Assembly: GCA_903934745.1 (NCBI GenBank) | Contig: CAIZOZ010000344.1 | Location: 1-8,332, forward strand | Origin: an uncultured cyanobacterium | GTDB taxonomy: Bacteria > Cyanobacteriota > Cyanobacteriia > PCC-6307 > Cyanobiaceae | Reading direction: 5' to 3' | DNA length: 8,332 nucleotides | Part shown: in pieces, positions 1-7,355 of the stretch | How the letters are laid out: each line of letters begins with the position of its first letter | Position numbering within the stretch: position 1 is the first letter of the stretch | Translations under genes and position numbers: made by a program | Notes under the pieces: model-generated | Database searches by the model: none | The model's input: only the letters and a program-made list of their open reading frames with translations | Told to the model about the DNA's origin: nothing

Positions 1-2457
1 GTTGGTGCGCCGCAGCGGTGTGAACGGCAACAGCAGCACAAACTCGGGATCGCGCTGCCCCGGCAGCTGCAGGGTCACGTGATAAGGCCGGACCTGCACA
101 TTGGCGTTGCCGTAGATCTCGTAGGGAATCGCCCAGACATCGTCACCGTTGTAGAAGGTGCGCACATCGGTGACGTGGTACCTCAACAACCGTTCCGTCT
201 GGATGTTGAACTGGCTCTGGGGCACCCGGATGTGGCGCAGCAGGGCCGCCGGCATCGCCGCGAGCGGCTGAAACAGCTCCGGGAAAGCCCGGCGCCAGGT
301 GGCGAGCAGGGGATCACTGGGATCACTCACATAGAGCCACAGGCGCCCGTCATGGGCATCCACCACCGCCTTGACCGGGTTGCGGAAGTAGCGCAGCCCG
401 GCCGGATTGGGATCGCTGTATGGATAGGAGCGGCTCTTGGTGAAGCCATCCAGCAGCCAGTACTGATGCTGCTCACGGCGATAGCCCGCCACCACCCCGA
501 CCCTGGCGGTGACCAGATAGGGCTCGCTCTCAAACTTCAGGAAAGGGGTCAGAGTCTCCAGCCGCTGGTTCACCTGGCGGCGCAGCAGCAACAGCGAATC
601 CGGGGTGAAGGAGCCGGTGAACAGGACCCGGGGCTCATTGAGGTAGATCGCCGCACTCAGGCGCTGCCAGGCCGTGGCCAGGGGAACCCCGCGGCGACCG
701 TCGTAGTGGGTGTAGACATTGACCTCGCCCTCGGGATAGGCAAACTCCTGAACCTTGGTCGGCGCGATCGCGTAAGGGGAAGGACCCGAGGCGAAATAGA
801 GGCTGGGCCTGCCCACCGGCAGCGCCGCTCGGGCATCGCGATCGCTGATGCCCAACTGGGGAATGCCCTGCACCTTGCCGCTGCTACCGAGATCCTTGAC
901 CAGGAAGAGGGGTAAGCCATCGGGGCCGGCCGCATTCACCGGTGACACCGTGAAGCCATGGCCATTGGTGAACACCAGATGGCGATTCAGCCAGGTGCGC
1001 GATTGCAATGGCAGGGCCGAGCTGTCGAGCTCCCGGGCCGCGATCAGCACCTGCTGGCTGAAGGTGCCGGTGCCGGTGCGGGCCTTTAGCGGGTAACGAT
1101 CTACCGCCGCTGAGGAAAAGGTGTAGTAAAGGCGCAGCTGCTGTAGCTGGCGATTGGCGGCCAGCAAAGGCTGGCTGTCCCAGAGGCGGATGTTGTCGAG
1201 CGTGCCGCGCGAGGCCCGTAGATCTGCCGCCGTGATTTTCTGACGCGGCTCCAGAGCGGTGGCCTTGACCCGCTCCAGGCCGAAGGCCCGGCGGGTGGCC
1301 TGAATGCTGCGGGCCAGGTATGGCCCCTCAATGGCCAGCTCCCGCGGCTGCACCCAGATGCGCTGCACCAGGGGGGCCAGCAGCAACTCGGTGATCGGCA
1401 CCAACACCATGGTGCCGGCGAGGGGAATCAGGGCGCCACGCCGCAACCAGTCGCGCGGCAGCGGCACCAGCAGCCCCACGGCGGTGAGCAGCAGCAGCAG
1501 GGCCAGCAACAGGCGCAGCGGCAAGCGCACATGCAGATCGACAAACCCGGCCCCGGAGGCGACACCACTGCCCTCCACCAACAGATCGAAGGGAGCCAGG
1601 GCCGAACTGATCGCCGCCACGATCGCCAGCACGGCCAGCTGGGGCTGAAGCACCCGCTGCTGCTCGCGACTGAGCCCGATAAAGCGCAGATCCGAGAGGC
1701 TGGTGCCTTCACTGAGGGTGATCAGCAGACAGGCGGCCAATCCCACCAGCACCTGGGCAAACAGCACGCTCAACACCAGGCGCAGCGCCGGCAGCTGCAA
1801 CACCGTGAACGACAGATCCAGGCCCGTCAGCGGGTCACCCTCACCAAAAGGCACCGCCAGCAGGGCCGGTAACCAGAGGCTCCAGCCCCGGGCCACGGCG
1901 GTGGCGGCCCCCGCTAGGGCCGCCGCTAGAGTGAATCGCAACGTTGTCAGGGGAGCCAGCAGCAGCGGCAGCACCAGCAGCGCCGCCAGGCTCAAGGGCA
2001 GCAGCGGCGGCAGATCCCGCAGCAGCGAAAATCCAGTGATCACCTGGCCGCTGAACGGGGCCTGGATCAACTCCCGGGCCTGAACCAGGACGTAACTCAG
2101 CCCGACGCTGAGCAGCATCAGCAAGCCCAGCAGAGCGACCACGAGCTGCCGGGGACCCATGCTCAGCAACGGCAGGGTCGAGAGACGCTTGCGGCCGGCC
2201 TCAGCGCGCAGGCGCCAGCAGCGTTGGAGTTGCTGCAGCTGCAACAGGGAGCCGGGGCCGAACACCAGAACAAAGGCCAGTAATTGCAGGATCCAGCGCC
2301 GCAGCAGCACGGCCTGAACATCGAACTGACCGAACCACTGCCATTCCACAGCCAGCCGGGCGGCGGCGATCAGCGCCAGGACCAGCAGAACCGGCAGCAG
2401 AATCGCCAGCAGCAGGAGAAGGCGCCGGCGCGGCGGAGAGGAGGGGACAGCAGGCAC
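1..2457 (-). CDS. UPF0182 family large integral membrane protein (C-terminus beyond left edge)
   Basis: The minus-strand frame is open without a stop from a GTG at 2457 to base 1 (819 codons); I translated all of it. The family is a conserved but uncharacterised membrane protein found mainly in cyanobacteria and actinobacteria, usually 900 or more residues, so roughly the last 100 residues are probably missing here. Residues 1-360 are leucine-rich, with about seven or eight likely membrane segments (near 13-36, 55-72, 104-124, 153-175, 220-247, 272-290, 314-333, 341-362). A large soluble, probably extracytoplasmic, domain follows. Family-like motifs include WVQPRELAIEGPY (368-380), VDRYPL (452-457), HLVFTNGHGFTVSPVN (493-508), NPVKAVVDAHDG (693-704) and PFTPLRRTN (811-819). 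The GTG is chosen because an in-frame stop lies four codons upstream and no other start codon precedes the first membrane segment; there is no clear Shine-Dalgarno. It is divergent from thrC. Family assignment is firm; function is unknown. Confidence 0.92.
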   Translation of the reverse strand, partial: MPAVPSSPPRRRLLLLLAILLPVLLVLALIAAARLAVEWQWFGQFDVQAVLLRRWILQLLAFVLVFGPGSLLQLQQLQRCWRLRAEAGRKRLSTLPLLSMGPRQLVVALLGLLMLLSVGLSYVLVQARELIQAPFSGQVITGFSLLRDLPPLLPLSLAALLVLPLLLAPLTTLRFTLAAALAGAATAVARGWSLWLPALLAVPFGEGDPLTGLDLSFTVLQLPALRLVLSVLFAQVLVGLAACLLITLSEGTSLSDLRFIGLSREQQRVLQPQLAVLAIVAAISSALAPFDLLVEGSGVASGAGFVDLHVRLPLRLLLALLLLLTAVGLLVPLPRDWLRRGALIPLAGTMVLVPITELLLAPLVQRIWVQPRELAIEGPYLARSIQATRRAFGLERVKATALEPRQKITAADLRASRGTLDNIRLWDSQPLLAANRQLQQLRLYYTFSSAAVDRYPLKARTGTGTFSQQVLIAARELDSSALPLQSRTWLNRHLVFTNGHGFTVSPVNAAGPDGLPLFLVKDLGSSGKVQGIPQLGISDRDARAALPVGRPSLYFASGPSPYAIAPTKVQEFAYPEGEVNVYTHYDGRRGVPLATAWQRLSAAIYLNEPRVLFTGSFTPDSLLLLRRQVNQRLETLTPFLKFESEPYLVTARVGVVAGYRREQHQYWLLDGFTKSRSYPYSDPNPAGLRYFRNPVKAVVDAHDGRLWLYVSDPSDPLLATWRRAFPELFQPLAAMPAALLRHIRVPQSQFNIQTERLLRYHVTDVRTFYNGDDVWAIPYEIYGNANVQVRPYHVTLQLPGQRDPEFVLLLPFTPLRRTN

Positions 2458-2492
2458 AAGTTGAGGCTAGACAGGCCGCTGCTAACGGCAAG

Positions 2493-2532
2493 GACCATAA
2501 AGCCCGACTCATTGGGTCGGGCATAAGTGGTC
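2493..2532. promoter_or_regulatory. Nested inverted repeat centred in the upf0182/thrC divergent spacer
   Basis: The inner arms GCCCGAC (2502-2508) and GTCGGGC (2516-2522) are perfect complements. In RNA the stem could extend by a U-G and a C-G pair, leaving a three-base loop. Outer arms GACCA (2493-2497) and TGGTC (2528-2532) are also complementary, separated from the inner arms by 4 and 5 bases. The centre (2512.5) lies at the midpoint of the 108-base gap between the two divergent start codons. It could be a dimer operator for both genes, a leader hairpin for thrC, or a terminator read on the minus strand, where a short TTTA follows the stem. The sequence alone does not decide between these. 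Confidence 0.55.
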
Positions 2533-2555
2533 ATCCTGTTCGGCGCTGGTAATCT
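2528..2555 (+). promoter_or_regulatory. Weak candidate thrC promoter
   Basis: TGGTCA (2528-2533) and TAATCT (2550-2555) are separated by 16 bases and resemble sigma-70 -35 and -10 elements, each with mismatches. If used, transcription would begin only a few bases before the thrC ATG at 2566. The -35-like element overlaps the right outer arm of the nested inverted repeat, which would suit an operator. This rests on consensus matching only. Confidence 0.2.
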
Positions 2556-2565
2556 GCTCGCAACC

Positions 2566-3849
2566 ATGGTTGGTTCCGTGACTGCCACCCTGTCCCGCTC
2601 CACTTTCACGGGCCTGCGCTGCAAGGAGTGCGGCCAGGGCTATGAGGCCACAGCCCGCCACGTCTGTGAGGACGTCTGTTTCGGCCCGCTGGAGGTCGTC
2701 TACGACTATGAGGCGATCCGCGCCCGGGTCAGCCGAGCCACGATCGAAGCCGGCCCGATCTCGATCTGGCGCTACCGCGAGTTCCTGCCGATCGAGGGTG
2801 ATCCGATCGATGTCGGCACCGGTTTCACGCCGCTGCTGCGTGCCAATCGCTTGGCGAAACGCCTCGGACTCAAGGAGCTCCACATCAAGAACGACGGCGT
2901 CAACATGCCGACGCTCTCCTTCAAGGATCGGGTGGTGTCGGTGGCCCTCACCCGCGCCCGCGAACTGGGTTTCACTACGGTGAGCTGTGCCTCCACCGGC
3001 AATCTGGCCAAGTCCACCGCGGCCATCGCCGCCCATGCCGGGTTGGAGTGCTGCGTGTTCATCCCCAGCGATCTGGAGCTGGGCAAGGTGCTCGGCACCC
3101 TGGTTTACAACCCCACCCTGATGGCGGTGAAGGGCAACTACGACCAGGTGAACCGCCTGTGCTCGGAAGTGGCCAACACCCATGGTTGGGGCTTCGTCAA
3201 CATCAATCTTCGCCCCTATTACTCCGAGGGTTCCAAGACGCTCGGCTATGAGGTGATCGAACAGCTGGGCTGGCGCCTGCCTGATCACATCGTCGCTCCC
3301 CTAGCCTCCGGCTCCCTGTTCACCAAGATCCGCAAGGGCTTCGACGAGTTCATCAAAGTGGGCCTGGTGGAGGAGAAGCCCGTGCGCTTCAGCGGCGCCC
3401 AGGCCGAAGGTTGCATGCCGATCGCCCAGGCCTTTGCCGAGGGACGCGACTTCATCATCCCGGTCAAGCCGAACACCATCGCCAAATCGATCGCCATCGG
3501 CAATCCCGCCGACGGTCCCTACGCGATCGACATCGCCAATCGCAGTGGCGGCACGATCAGCGCCGTCAGCGACCAGGAGATTATCGAAGGCATCAAGCTG
3601 CTGGCGGAAACGGAGGGCATCTTCACCGAAACAGCCGGTGGCACCACGATTGCAGTGCTCAAGAAGCTGGTGGAACAGGGCAAGATTGATCCCAATGAAA
3701 CCACCGTGGCCTACATCACCGGCAATGGCCTTAAAACCACCGAAGCGATTGCCACCTCGATCGGTGAACCGTTCCTGATCGAGGCCCAGCTCGACAGCTT
3801 CAACGCCGCCTGGGAGCGGGCCCAGGTCCTGCACCGGCCCAGCGCCTAG
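2566..3849 (+). CDS. thrC: Threonine synthase
   Basis: This 427-residue PLP enzyme converts O-phospho-L-homoserine to threonine and phosphate in the cytoplasm, the last step of threonine synthesis. The N-terminus has a cysteine cluster, CKEC (19-22) with C34 and C38, resembling the zinc-ribbon-like start seen in plant-type and cyanobacterial threonine synthases. SFKDR (118-122) carries the PLP-binding lysine, K120. ASTGN (142-146) is the phosphate-binding loop typical of fold-type II PLP enzymes, and ITGNGLK (384-390) lies in the C-terminal cofactor region. ATG 2566 is preferred because the family similarity begins just after it; an in-frame GTG at 2527 would add 13 residues reading through the inverted repeat. 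No strong Shine-Dalgarno is visible. It is divergent from upf0182 and 102 bases upstream of a sulfur-carrier gene on the same strand. Length and motifs are normal. Confidence 0.96.
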   Translation: MVGSVTATLSRSTFTGLRCKECGQGYEATARHVCEDVCFGPLEVVYDYEAIRARVSRATIEAGPISIWRYREFLPIEGDPIDVGTGFTPLLRANRLAKRLGLKELHIKNDGVNMPTLSFKDRVVSVALTRARELGFTTVSCASTGNLAKSTAAIAAHAGLECCVFIPSDLELGKVLGTLVYNPTLMAVKGNYDQVNRLCSEVANTHGWGFVNINLRPYYSEGSKTLGYEVIEQLGWRLPDHIVAPLASGSLFTKIRKGFDEFIKVGLVEEKPVRFSGAQAEGCMPIAQAFAEGRDFIIPVKPNTIAKSIAIGNPADGPYAIDIANRSGGTISAVSDQEIIEGIKLLAETEGIFTETAGGTTIAVLKKLVEQGKIDPNETTVAYITGNGLKTTEAIATSIGEPFLIEAQLDSFNAAWERAQVLHRPSA

Positions 3850-3951
3850 AGCGCTGGCTGAGCTTTGGCTCTGGACCTTTGCCGCTGTCACCATCGCCGG
3901 CCACGGGCTCCCGTGACCGCATGTCATTCCTTACCCGCCCCCAACGCCCCC

Positions 3952-4227
3952 ATGGCCGTCCAGGTTCTGATTCCCACGCCCCTGCAAAAGTTCACCAACG
4001 ACGAAGCCAGCGTCAGCCTTGAGGCCAGCAGCGTTGATGGACTGTTACAGGCCCTTGAGGTGAGCTTTCCCGGCATCCTCGGCCGCCTCTGTGATGAAAA
4101 CGGCAAACTGCGGCGCTTCCTCAACGTCTATGTCAACAGTGAGGACATCCGCTTCCTCGACAACCAGAGCACAACCCTGGCCGATGGCGATGAGGTCAGC
4201 ATCGTGCCGGCGGTGGCTGGCGGCTGA
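3952..4227 (+). CDS. CysO/MoaD/ThiS-family sulfur-carrier protein
   Basis: A 91-residue beta-grasp protein ending in the exposed di-glycine (PAVAGG, 86-91) that is adenylated and converted to a C-terminal thiocarboxylate in ThiS, MoaD and CysO proteins. The pattern IPTPLQKFT (7-15), GKLRRFLNVYVNSEDIRFL (51-69) and DGDEVSIVPAVAGG (78-91) is closer to actinobacterial CysO, as I recall that family, than to classical MoaD. CysO-type carriers donate sulfur to a PLP enzyme for cysteine synthesis after activation by a MoeB/ThiF-like enzyme. Neither an activating enzyme nor a JAMM-type protease is in this window. ATG 3952 is chosen because homology starts there; an in-frame TTG at 3865 would add 29 unrelated residues. 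There is no clear Shine-Dalgarno. It follows thrC on the same strand, so a role in amino-acid sulfur chemistry fits, but a molybdopterin or tRNA-thiolation role is not excluded. Confidence 0.88.
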   Translation: MAVQVLIPTPLQKFTNDEASVSLEASSVDGLLQALEVSFPGILGRLCDENGKLRRFLNVYVNSEDIRFLDNQSTTLADGDEVSIVPAVAGG

Positions 4228-4330
4228 GTCGCCCGCCCTCCCGTATCAGCGATCACGAACGCAGGCCTCAGCAACCCTGATGCTTGGTCAGACCCATGAT
4301 CACTCCGGATCCCATAGGTTCGGTCCATGC

Positions 4331-4339
4331 AAGGGAGAG
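4331..4339 (+). promoter_or_regulatory. Ribosome binding site of the cupin gene
   Basis: AAGGGAGAG lies just upstream of ATG 4344; its AGGGAG core (4332-4337) leaves a 6-base spacer. It is the clearest Shine-Dalgarno in the window. It fixes the cupin start at 4344 rather than at the in-frame TTG at 4284 or ATG at 4296, neither of which has such a site. Confidence 0.7.
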
Positions 4340-4343
4340 AACG

Positions 4344-5312
4344 ATGAACCAGAGTTCAATCCAATCGCTCACCGGGTACGACCTCTGGCAGGCAGGCATT
4401 CAACTGTTCGATTACCGCCAAGCGGCCAATCCGATCCGGGCCGGCCTCACCGAACCGATCCCCTTGCACCAGTGGAGCCCAGAGCTTCATGCCAGTGGGC
4501 CAACGGCGATCCTGCCCCTTGATCTCAGCGAACAGCTGGGCTGCCCCGGTCCTGCCACCAGTCCAGCGCTGGCGGCCCATTTCCTCCGTCTGCTGGCAGG
4601 CGAGGGCATCAAGCCCAGCGCCAATGCCACCAGCGCCCTGTTTTACGTGCTGAGCGGCTCCGGCCAGCTGCTGCGACCCGCCAGCCCTGGTGATTCAGCC
4701 CTGGAACTGTCCTGGTCCAGTGGCGATCTCTTCGTGCTGCCAGCGGGCCCTGATCCGCTGCTCCAGGCCAAGACGGAAAGCATCCTCTACTGGGTTCACG
4801 ACGGGCCGCTGCTGACCTATCTGGGGGTCGAAGCCAATCAGCCGCGCTTCCAGGCCAGCCACTACCCCAGCGAACGACTGGAGGCCGAACTGCAGAACCT
4901 GCTCGCTGATCCCAGTTCCGCCCGCAGCAACAGGCTCAGTATTTTGCTGGCCCATGAGGATCTGCCGGCCAGTCGCACCGTCACCCATACCCTCTGGGCC
5001 ATGCTCGGCCTCGTGCCCGATGGGGCGAGCCAGCCGCCCCATCGGCATCAATCGGTCGCCCTCGATCTGATCGTGGACTGTGATCCCGGCTGTTACACCT
5101 TGGTCGGCAAGGAGCTCGATTCGGACGGCCGGATCCGTGATGCTGAACGCATCGACTGGCAAGCCGGCGGCGCCTTCATCACACCGCCGGGCCTCTGGCA
5201 TGGTCATGTCAATGAAAGCGGTCGCATGGCGAAGCTGCTTCCCATCCAGGACGCCGGCTTGCACACCTACCTCAGAAGCCTGGACATCCGCTTCTCAGCA
5301 AGCAATGCCTGA
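4344..5312 (+). CDS. Two-domain cupin protein, substrate unknown
   Basis: A 322-residue protein with two cupin-like halves and distant resemblance to gentisate 1,2-dioxygenase-type bicupins. In the C-terminal half PPHRHQS (231-237) supplies the His-x-His metal-ligand motif of cupin motif 1, and GLWHGHVNESG (283-293) supplies the motif 2 histidines (H286, H288). The final part, IQDAGLHTYLRSLDIRF (301-317), is strongly patterned and looks diagnostic of this subfamily. In the N-terminal half the equivalent strand, SALFYVLSGSGQLL (97-110), keeps the cupin fold signature, but the expected HxH is replaced by NAT (94-96), so that half probably does not bind metal. No signal peptide or membrane segment is seen, so it is probably cytoplasmic. 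It lies 116 bases after the sulfur-carrier gene on the same strand and may share its transcript, but it has its own strong ribosome binding site. Its reaction cannot be named: dioxygenase, isomerase or a non-catalytic sensor are all possible. Confidence 0.85.
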   Translation: MNQSSIQSLTGYDLWQAGIQLFDYRQAANPIRAGLTEPIPLHQWSPELHASGPTAILPLDLSEQLGCPGPATSPALAAHFLRLLAGEGIKPSANATSALFYVLSGSGQLLRPASPGDSALELSWSSGDLFVLPAGPDPLLQAKTESILYWVHDGPLLTYLGVEANQPRFQASHYPSERLEAELQNLLADPSSARSNRLSILLAHEDLPASRTVTHTLWAMLGLVPDGASQPPHRHQSVALDLIVDCDPGCYTLVGKELDSDGRIRDAERIDWQAGGAFITPPGLWHGHVNESGRMAKLLPIQDAGLHTYLRSLDIRFSASNA

Positions 5313-5343
5313 GCCCTTGATCGACAGAGCAAACCGTTGGGCT

Positions 5344-5371
5344 GCCTGAGGCTGAGCAGTGCTCAGGCCTC
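5344..5371. terminator. Possible bidirectional terminator hairpin between the cupin gene and ftsH
   Basis: GCCTGAG (5344-5350) and CTCAGGC (5362-5368) are perfect complements around an 11-base loop. An alternative fold pairs GAGGCTGAG (5348-5356) with CTCAGGCCTC (5362-5371), with one bulged G. The element covers the 3' part of the 50-base gap between two convergent genes and overlaps the ftsH stop codon. Neither strand has a T-run after the stem, so it is not a textbook intrinsic terminator; the position is the main argument. Confidence 0.4.
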
Positions 5372-7273
5372 GCCGATCGAAACCGCCAGACGGCTGGCTG
5401 CCACCGGCTGACGCGCCTCCCCGGTGACAGCAATCTCGGGATGGCTGCTCTCCCATACCGTCACAGACTGGCGGAAACTGTCGCCATCGATGGTTTCCTC
5501 AGCAATCAGACGATCCACCAGCACATCCATCAGTTCGCGCCGCGGAGCCAGCATTGTCACGGCCCGTTCGAGGGCTCCGCAAGCGAGTTCGCGCACTTGA
5601 CGGTCGATGCGATTGCCCGTGCTGAGCGAGTAGTGGGGCTGGGCGCGGATCCAGTCGCGGCCAAGAAACACCTCGCCTTCATCGCTTTCGAGGGCCAGCG
5701 GTCCCAGCGCTGAAAAGCCGTAGCGAGTCACCATCTCACGGCCGATGCGGCTCACCATCTGCAGATCACTGGCCGCCCCCTGGGTGACCTCACTGGGACC
5801 GAAAACGACCGTTTCGGCGGCACGGCCGCCCAGCACCACCACCAACTTGGCCAGCAGGTAAGCGCGACTGATCAAGCCGGAATCCAGGATGTCCTCATCG
5901 GGCATGGTGCGGGCGAAGCCGCCGACACCGCCAGCTCTGGGCAGCAGCGTCACCTTGTCGAGCTTGTCGGCATGGGGCACCAGGGTGGTCAGCAGGGCAT
6001 GGCCTACCTCGTGGTAAGCGATCAGGCGCTTTTTGGCACTGTCCTGAAGTGGGGCAGCGGTGAGGCCCATGGTGATCCGCTCGAGTGCATGGCCGAGACA
6101 GTCGTCGTCGATGCAGCTCTGCTGGCGCCGGGCGGTCAGGATCGCCGCCTCGTTGATCAGGTTGGAAAGGTCGGCGCCGGAGAAGCCAGGTGTGCGGGCA
6201 GCCCAATCCGCCAGCGACACCGACGGATCGAGGGGACGGGTGCGGGCATGGACCGACAGAATCTCTTCACGCCCTTTGCGATCGGGTAGGTCGACGGTGA
6301 TGCGACGGTCGAAGCGGCCTGGGCGCAACAGCGCCGAATCGAGCACATCGGCCCGGTTGGTGGCCGCCAGCAGAATGACGCCAGAATTATCCTCAAAACC
6401 GTCCATTTCGGTCAAGAGCTGGTTGAGAGTCTGCTCCCGTTCATCATTGCCGCCACCGATGCCGGCACCGCGTTGCCGACCCACCGCATCAATCTCGTCG
6501 ATGAAGATGATGCAAGGGGCTTTGTCCTTGGCTTTGCGGAACAAATCCCGCACCCGACTGGCGCCCACACCGACAAACATTTCGACGAACTCGGAGGCCG
6601 CCATCGAAAAGAAGGGAACCCCCGCCTCACCGGCAATCGCTCGAGCCAGCAGGGTTTTGCCGGTGCCTGGAGGGCCCACCAGCAACACTCCCTTGGGAAT
6701 CTTGGCGCCAACGGCCGTGAAACGCTCCGGCGTCTTCAGGAAGGTGACAACCTCCTGCAATTCCTCCTTGGCTTCTTTGATGCCAGCCACGTCCTCGAAG
6801 CGAACGGGGATCGATCCTTCGGCCTGGACTTTGGGCTGACTGCGGCCGAAGCCCATCGCCTTGTTCGCTACCTGGCCCGACCGGCGCACGATCAGGGTCA
6901 GACCAACGAGCAGCAGCACTAGCAGCAGACCGTTGCTGATCAAGCTGGCCGTGGCATCTTCTCCACGCTCATCCCGCACGGTCAAAGGCACCCGGGCCTG
7001 TTCAGCGGTGCGCAACAACAGCTGATTGTCACTGAATACGGGCACCTGGACCCGTTGCCCATTTTTGAAAACAACGCTCACCAACCGTTGGCGTGGCGCC
7101 AGCTCCAGCGACTGCACACGTCCCTTGCTCAGATCCTGCAGCAATTGGCTGTAAGAAGGGGTGGCACCACTGAAGCCGCCGAAGCTGAACGGCCCACTGG
7201 GTTCCAGCCCGGGTTTTTGGCTGGGAGCGGCGGGGGTGGCCTGGGCAAAAATGAAGCTGCTGGTCACGGGCAC
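5363..7273 (-). CDS. ftsH: ATP-dependent zinc metalloprotease FtsH
   Basis: FtsH is a membrane-anchored hexameric AAA+ protease that extracts and degrades damaged or unassembled membrane proteins; cyanobacterial paralogues turn over photosystem proteins. Numbering from GTG 7273 gives 636 residues: an N-terminal extracytoplasmic domain (about 40-100), one clear membrane segment (about 113-131), then the AAA module with Walker A GPPGTGKT (200-207), pore motif FVG (233-235), Walker B IIFIDEID (255-262) and the second region of homology from TNRADV to RPGRFDR (305-323). The protease domain follows, with zinc motif HEVGH (421-425) and likely third ligand D503 in AASDL. All catalytic motifs are intact. 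The start is uncertain: no ATG precedes the conserved region, and GTG 7273, GTG 7267 and in-frame TTGs up to 7396 (antisense to rpmF) are the options, none with a convincing ribosome binding site. The usual first membrane segment is absent. The gene is divergent from rpmF and convergent with the cupin gene. Confidence 0.96.
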   Translation of the reverse strand: MPVTSSFIFAQATPAAPSQKPGLEPSGPFSFGGFSGATPSYSQLLQDLSKGRVQSLELAPRQRLVSVVFKNGQRVQVPVFSDNQLLLRTAEQARVPLTVRDERGEDATASLISNGLLLVLLLVGLTLIVRRSGQVANKAMGFGRSQPKVQAEGSIPVRFEDVAGIKEAKEELQEVVTFLKTPERFTAVGAKIPKGVLLVGPPGTGKTLLARAIAGEAGVPFFSMAASEFVEMFVGVGASRVRDLFRKAKDKAPCIIFIDEIDAVGRQRGAGIGGGNDEREQTLNQLLTEMDGFEDNSGVILLAATNRADVLDSALLRPGRFDRRITVDLPDRKGREEILSVHARTRPLDPSVSLADWAARTPGFSGADLSNLINEAAILTARRQQSCIDDDCLGHALERITMGLTAAPLQDSAKKRLIAYHEVGHALLTTLVPHADKLDKVTLLPRAGGVGGFARTMPDEDILDSGLISRAYLLAKLVVVLGGRAAETVVFGPSEVTQGAASDLQMVSRIGREMVTRYGFSALGPLALESDEGEVFLGRDWIRAQPHYSLSTGNRIDRQVRELACGALERAVTMLAPRRELMDVLVDRLIAEETIDGDSFRQSVTVWESSHPEIAVTGEARQPVAASRLAVSIGEA

Positions 7274-7299
7274 ACGTGGCAGAAGACAACTGTAGCGAT

Positions 7300-7329
7300 T
7301 TGACGAAAGGTCAGGTGGCAGCGGAAGAT
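7300..7329 (+). promoter_or_regulatory. Weak candidate rpmF promoter in the ftsH/rpmF divergent spacer
   Basis: TTGACG (7300-7305) is a good -35-like hexamer; 18 bases on, GAAGAT (7324-7329) is a poor -10. The 82-base spacer 7274-7355 must hold the start signals of rpmF unless that gene is expressed by read-through, and probably those of ftsH too. On the minus strand TACAGT (7294-7289) could serve as a -10 for ftsH but has no matching -35. Consensus matching only. Confidence 0.22.
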
Positions 7330-7355
7330 CTTGGTTTGGATTCCGAGCGTTAGCG

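Noticed and set aside
764..845. Two copies of the cyanobacterial palindrome GCGATCGC (764-771 and 838-845).
   Set aside because: They fit a cyanobacterial origin, but two copies inside GC-rich coding sequence are too few to claim a repeat array or a function.
79..915. Plus-strand open frame of 278 codons.
   Set aside because: It lies antisense to the UPF0182 gene, whose minus-strand translation carries family motifs throughout. Long antisense frames are expected in GC-rich DNA, and this one has no recognisable protein signature.
1485..1515. CAG-rich run resembling a trinucleotide repeat.
   Set aside because: On the minus strand it is a run of CTG leucine codons in a membrane segment of the UPF0182 protein, so composition explains it.
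2509..3927. Two long minus-strand open frames (259 and 208 codons) opposite thrC.
   Set aside because: Both mirror the codon pattern of thrC and resemble no family; thrC on the plus strand is unmistakable.
3865..3951. In-frame TTG extension of the sulfur-carrier gene.
   Set aside because: It would add 29 Arg/His/Pro-rich residues with no similarity to the family, and ATG 3952 matches the usual start of CysO-like proteins.
3952..4227. Naming the small Gly-Gly protein moaD (molybdopterin synthase small subunit).
   Set aside because: The internal motifs look closer to CysO, the neighbour is thrC, and no molybdenum-cofactor gene is nearby; the family-level call is safer.
4695..5264. Minus-strand open frame of 189 codons opposite the cupin gene.
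   Set aside because: The cupin frame has a ribosome binding site and metal-ligand motifs; the antisense frame has neither.
6060..6839. Plus-strand open frame of 259 codons opposite ftsH.
   Set aside because: Antisense shadow of the AAA domain, composed of low-complexity Ser/Arg-rich sequence.
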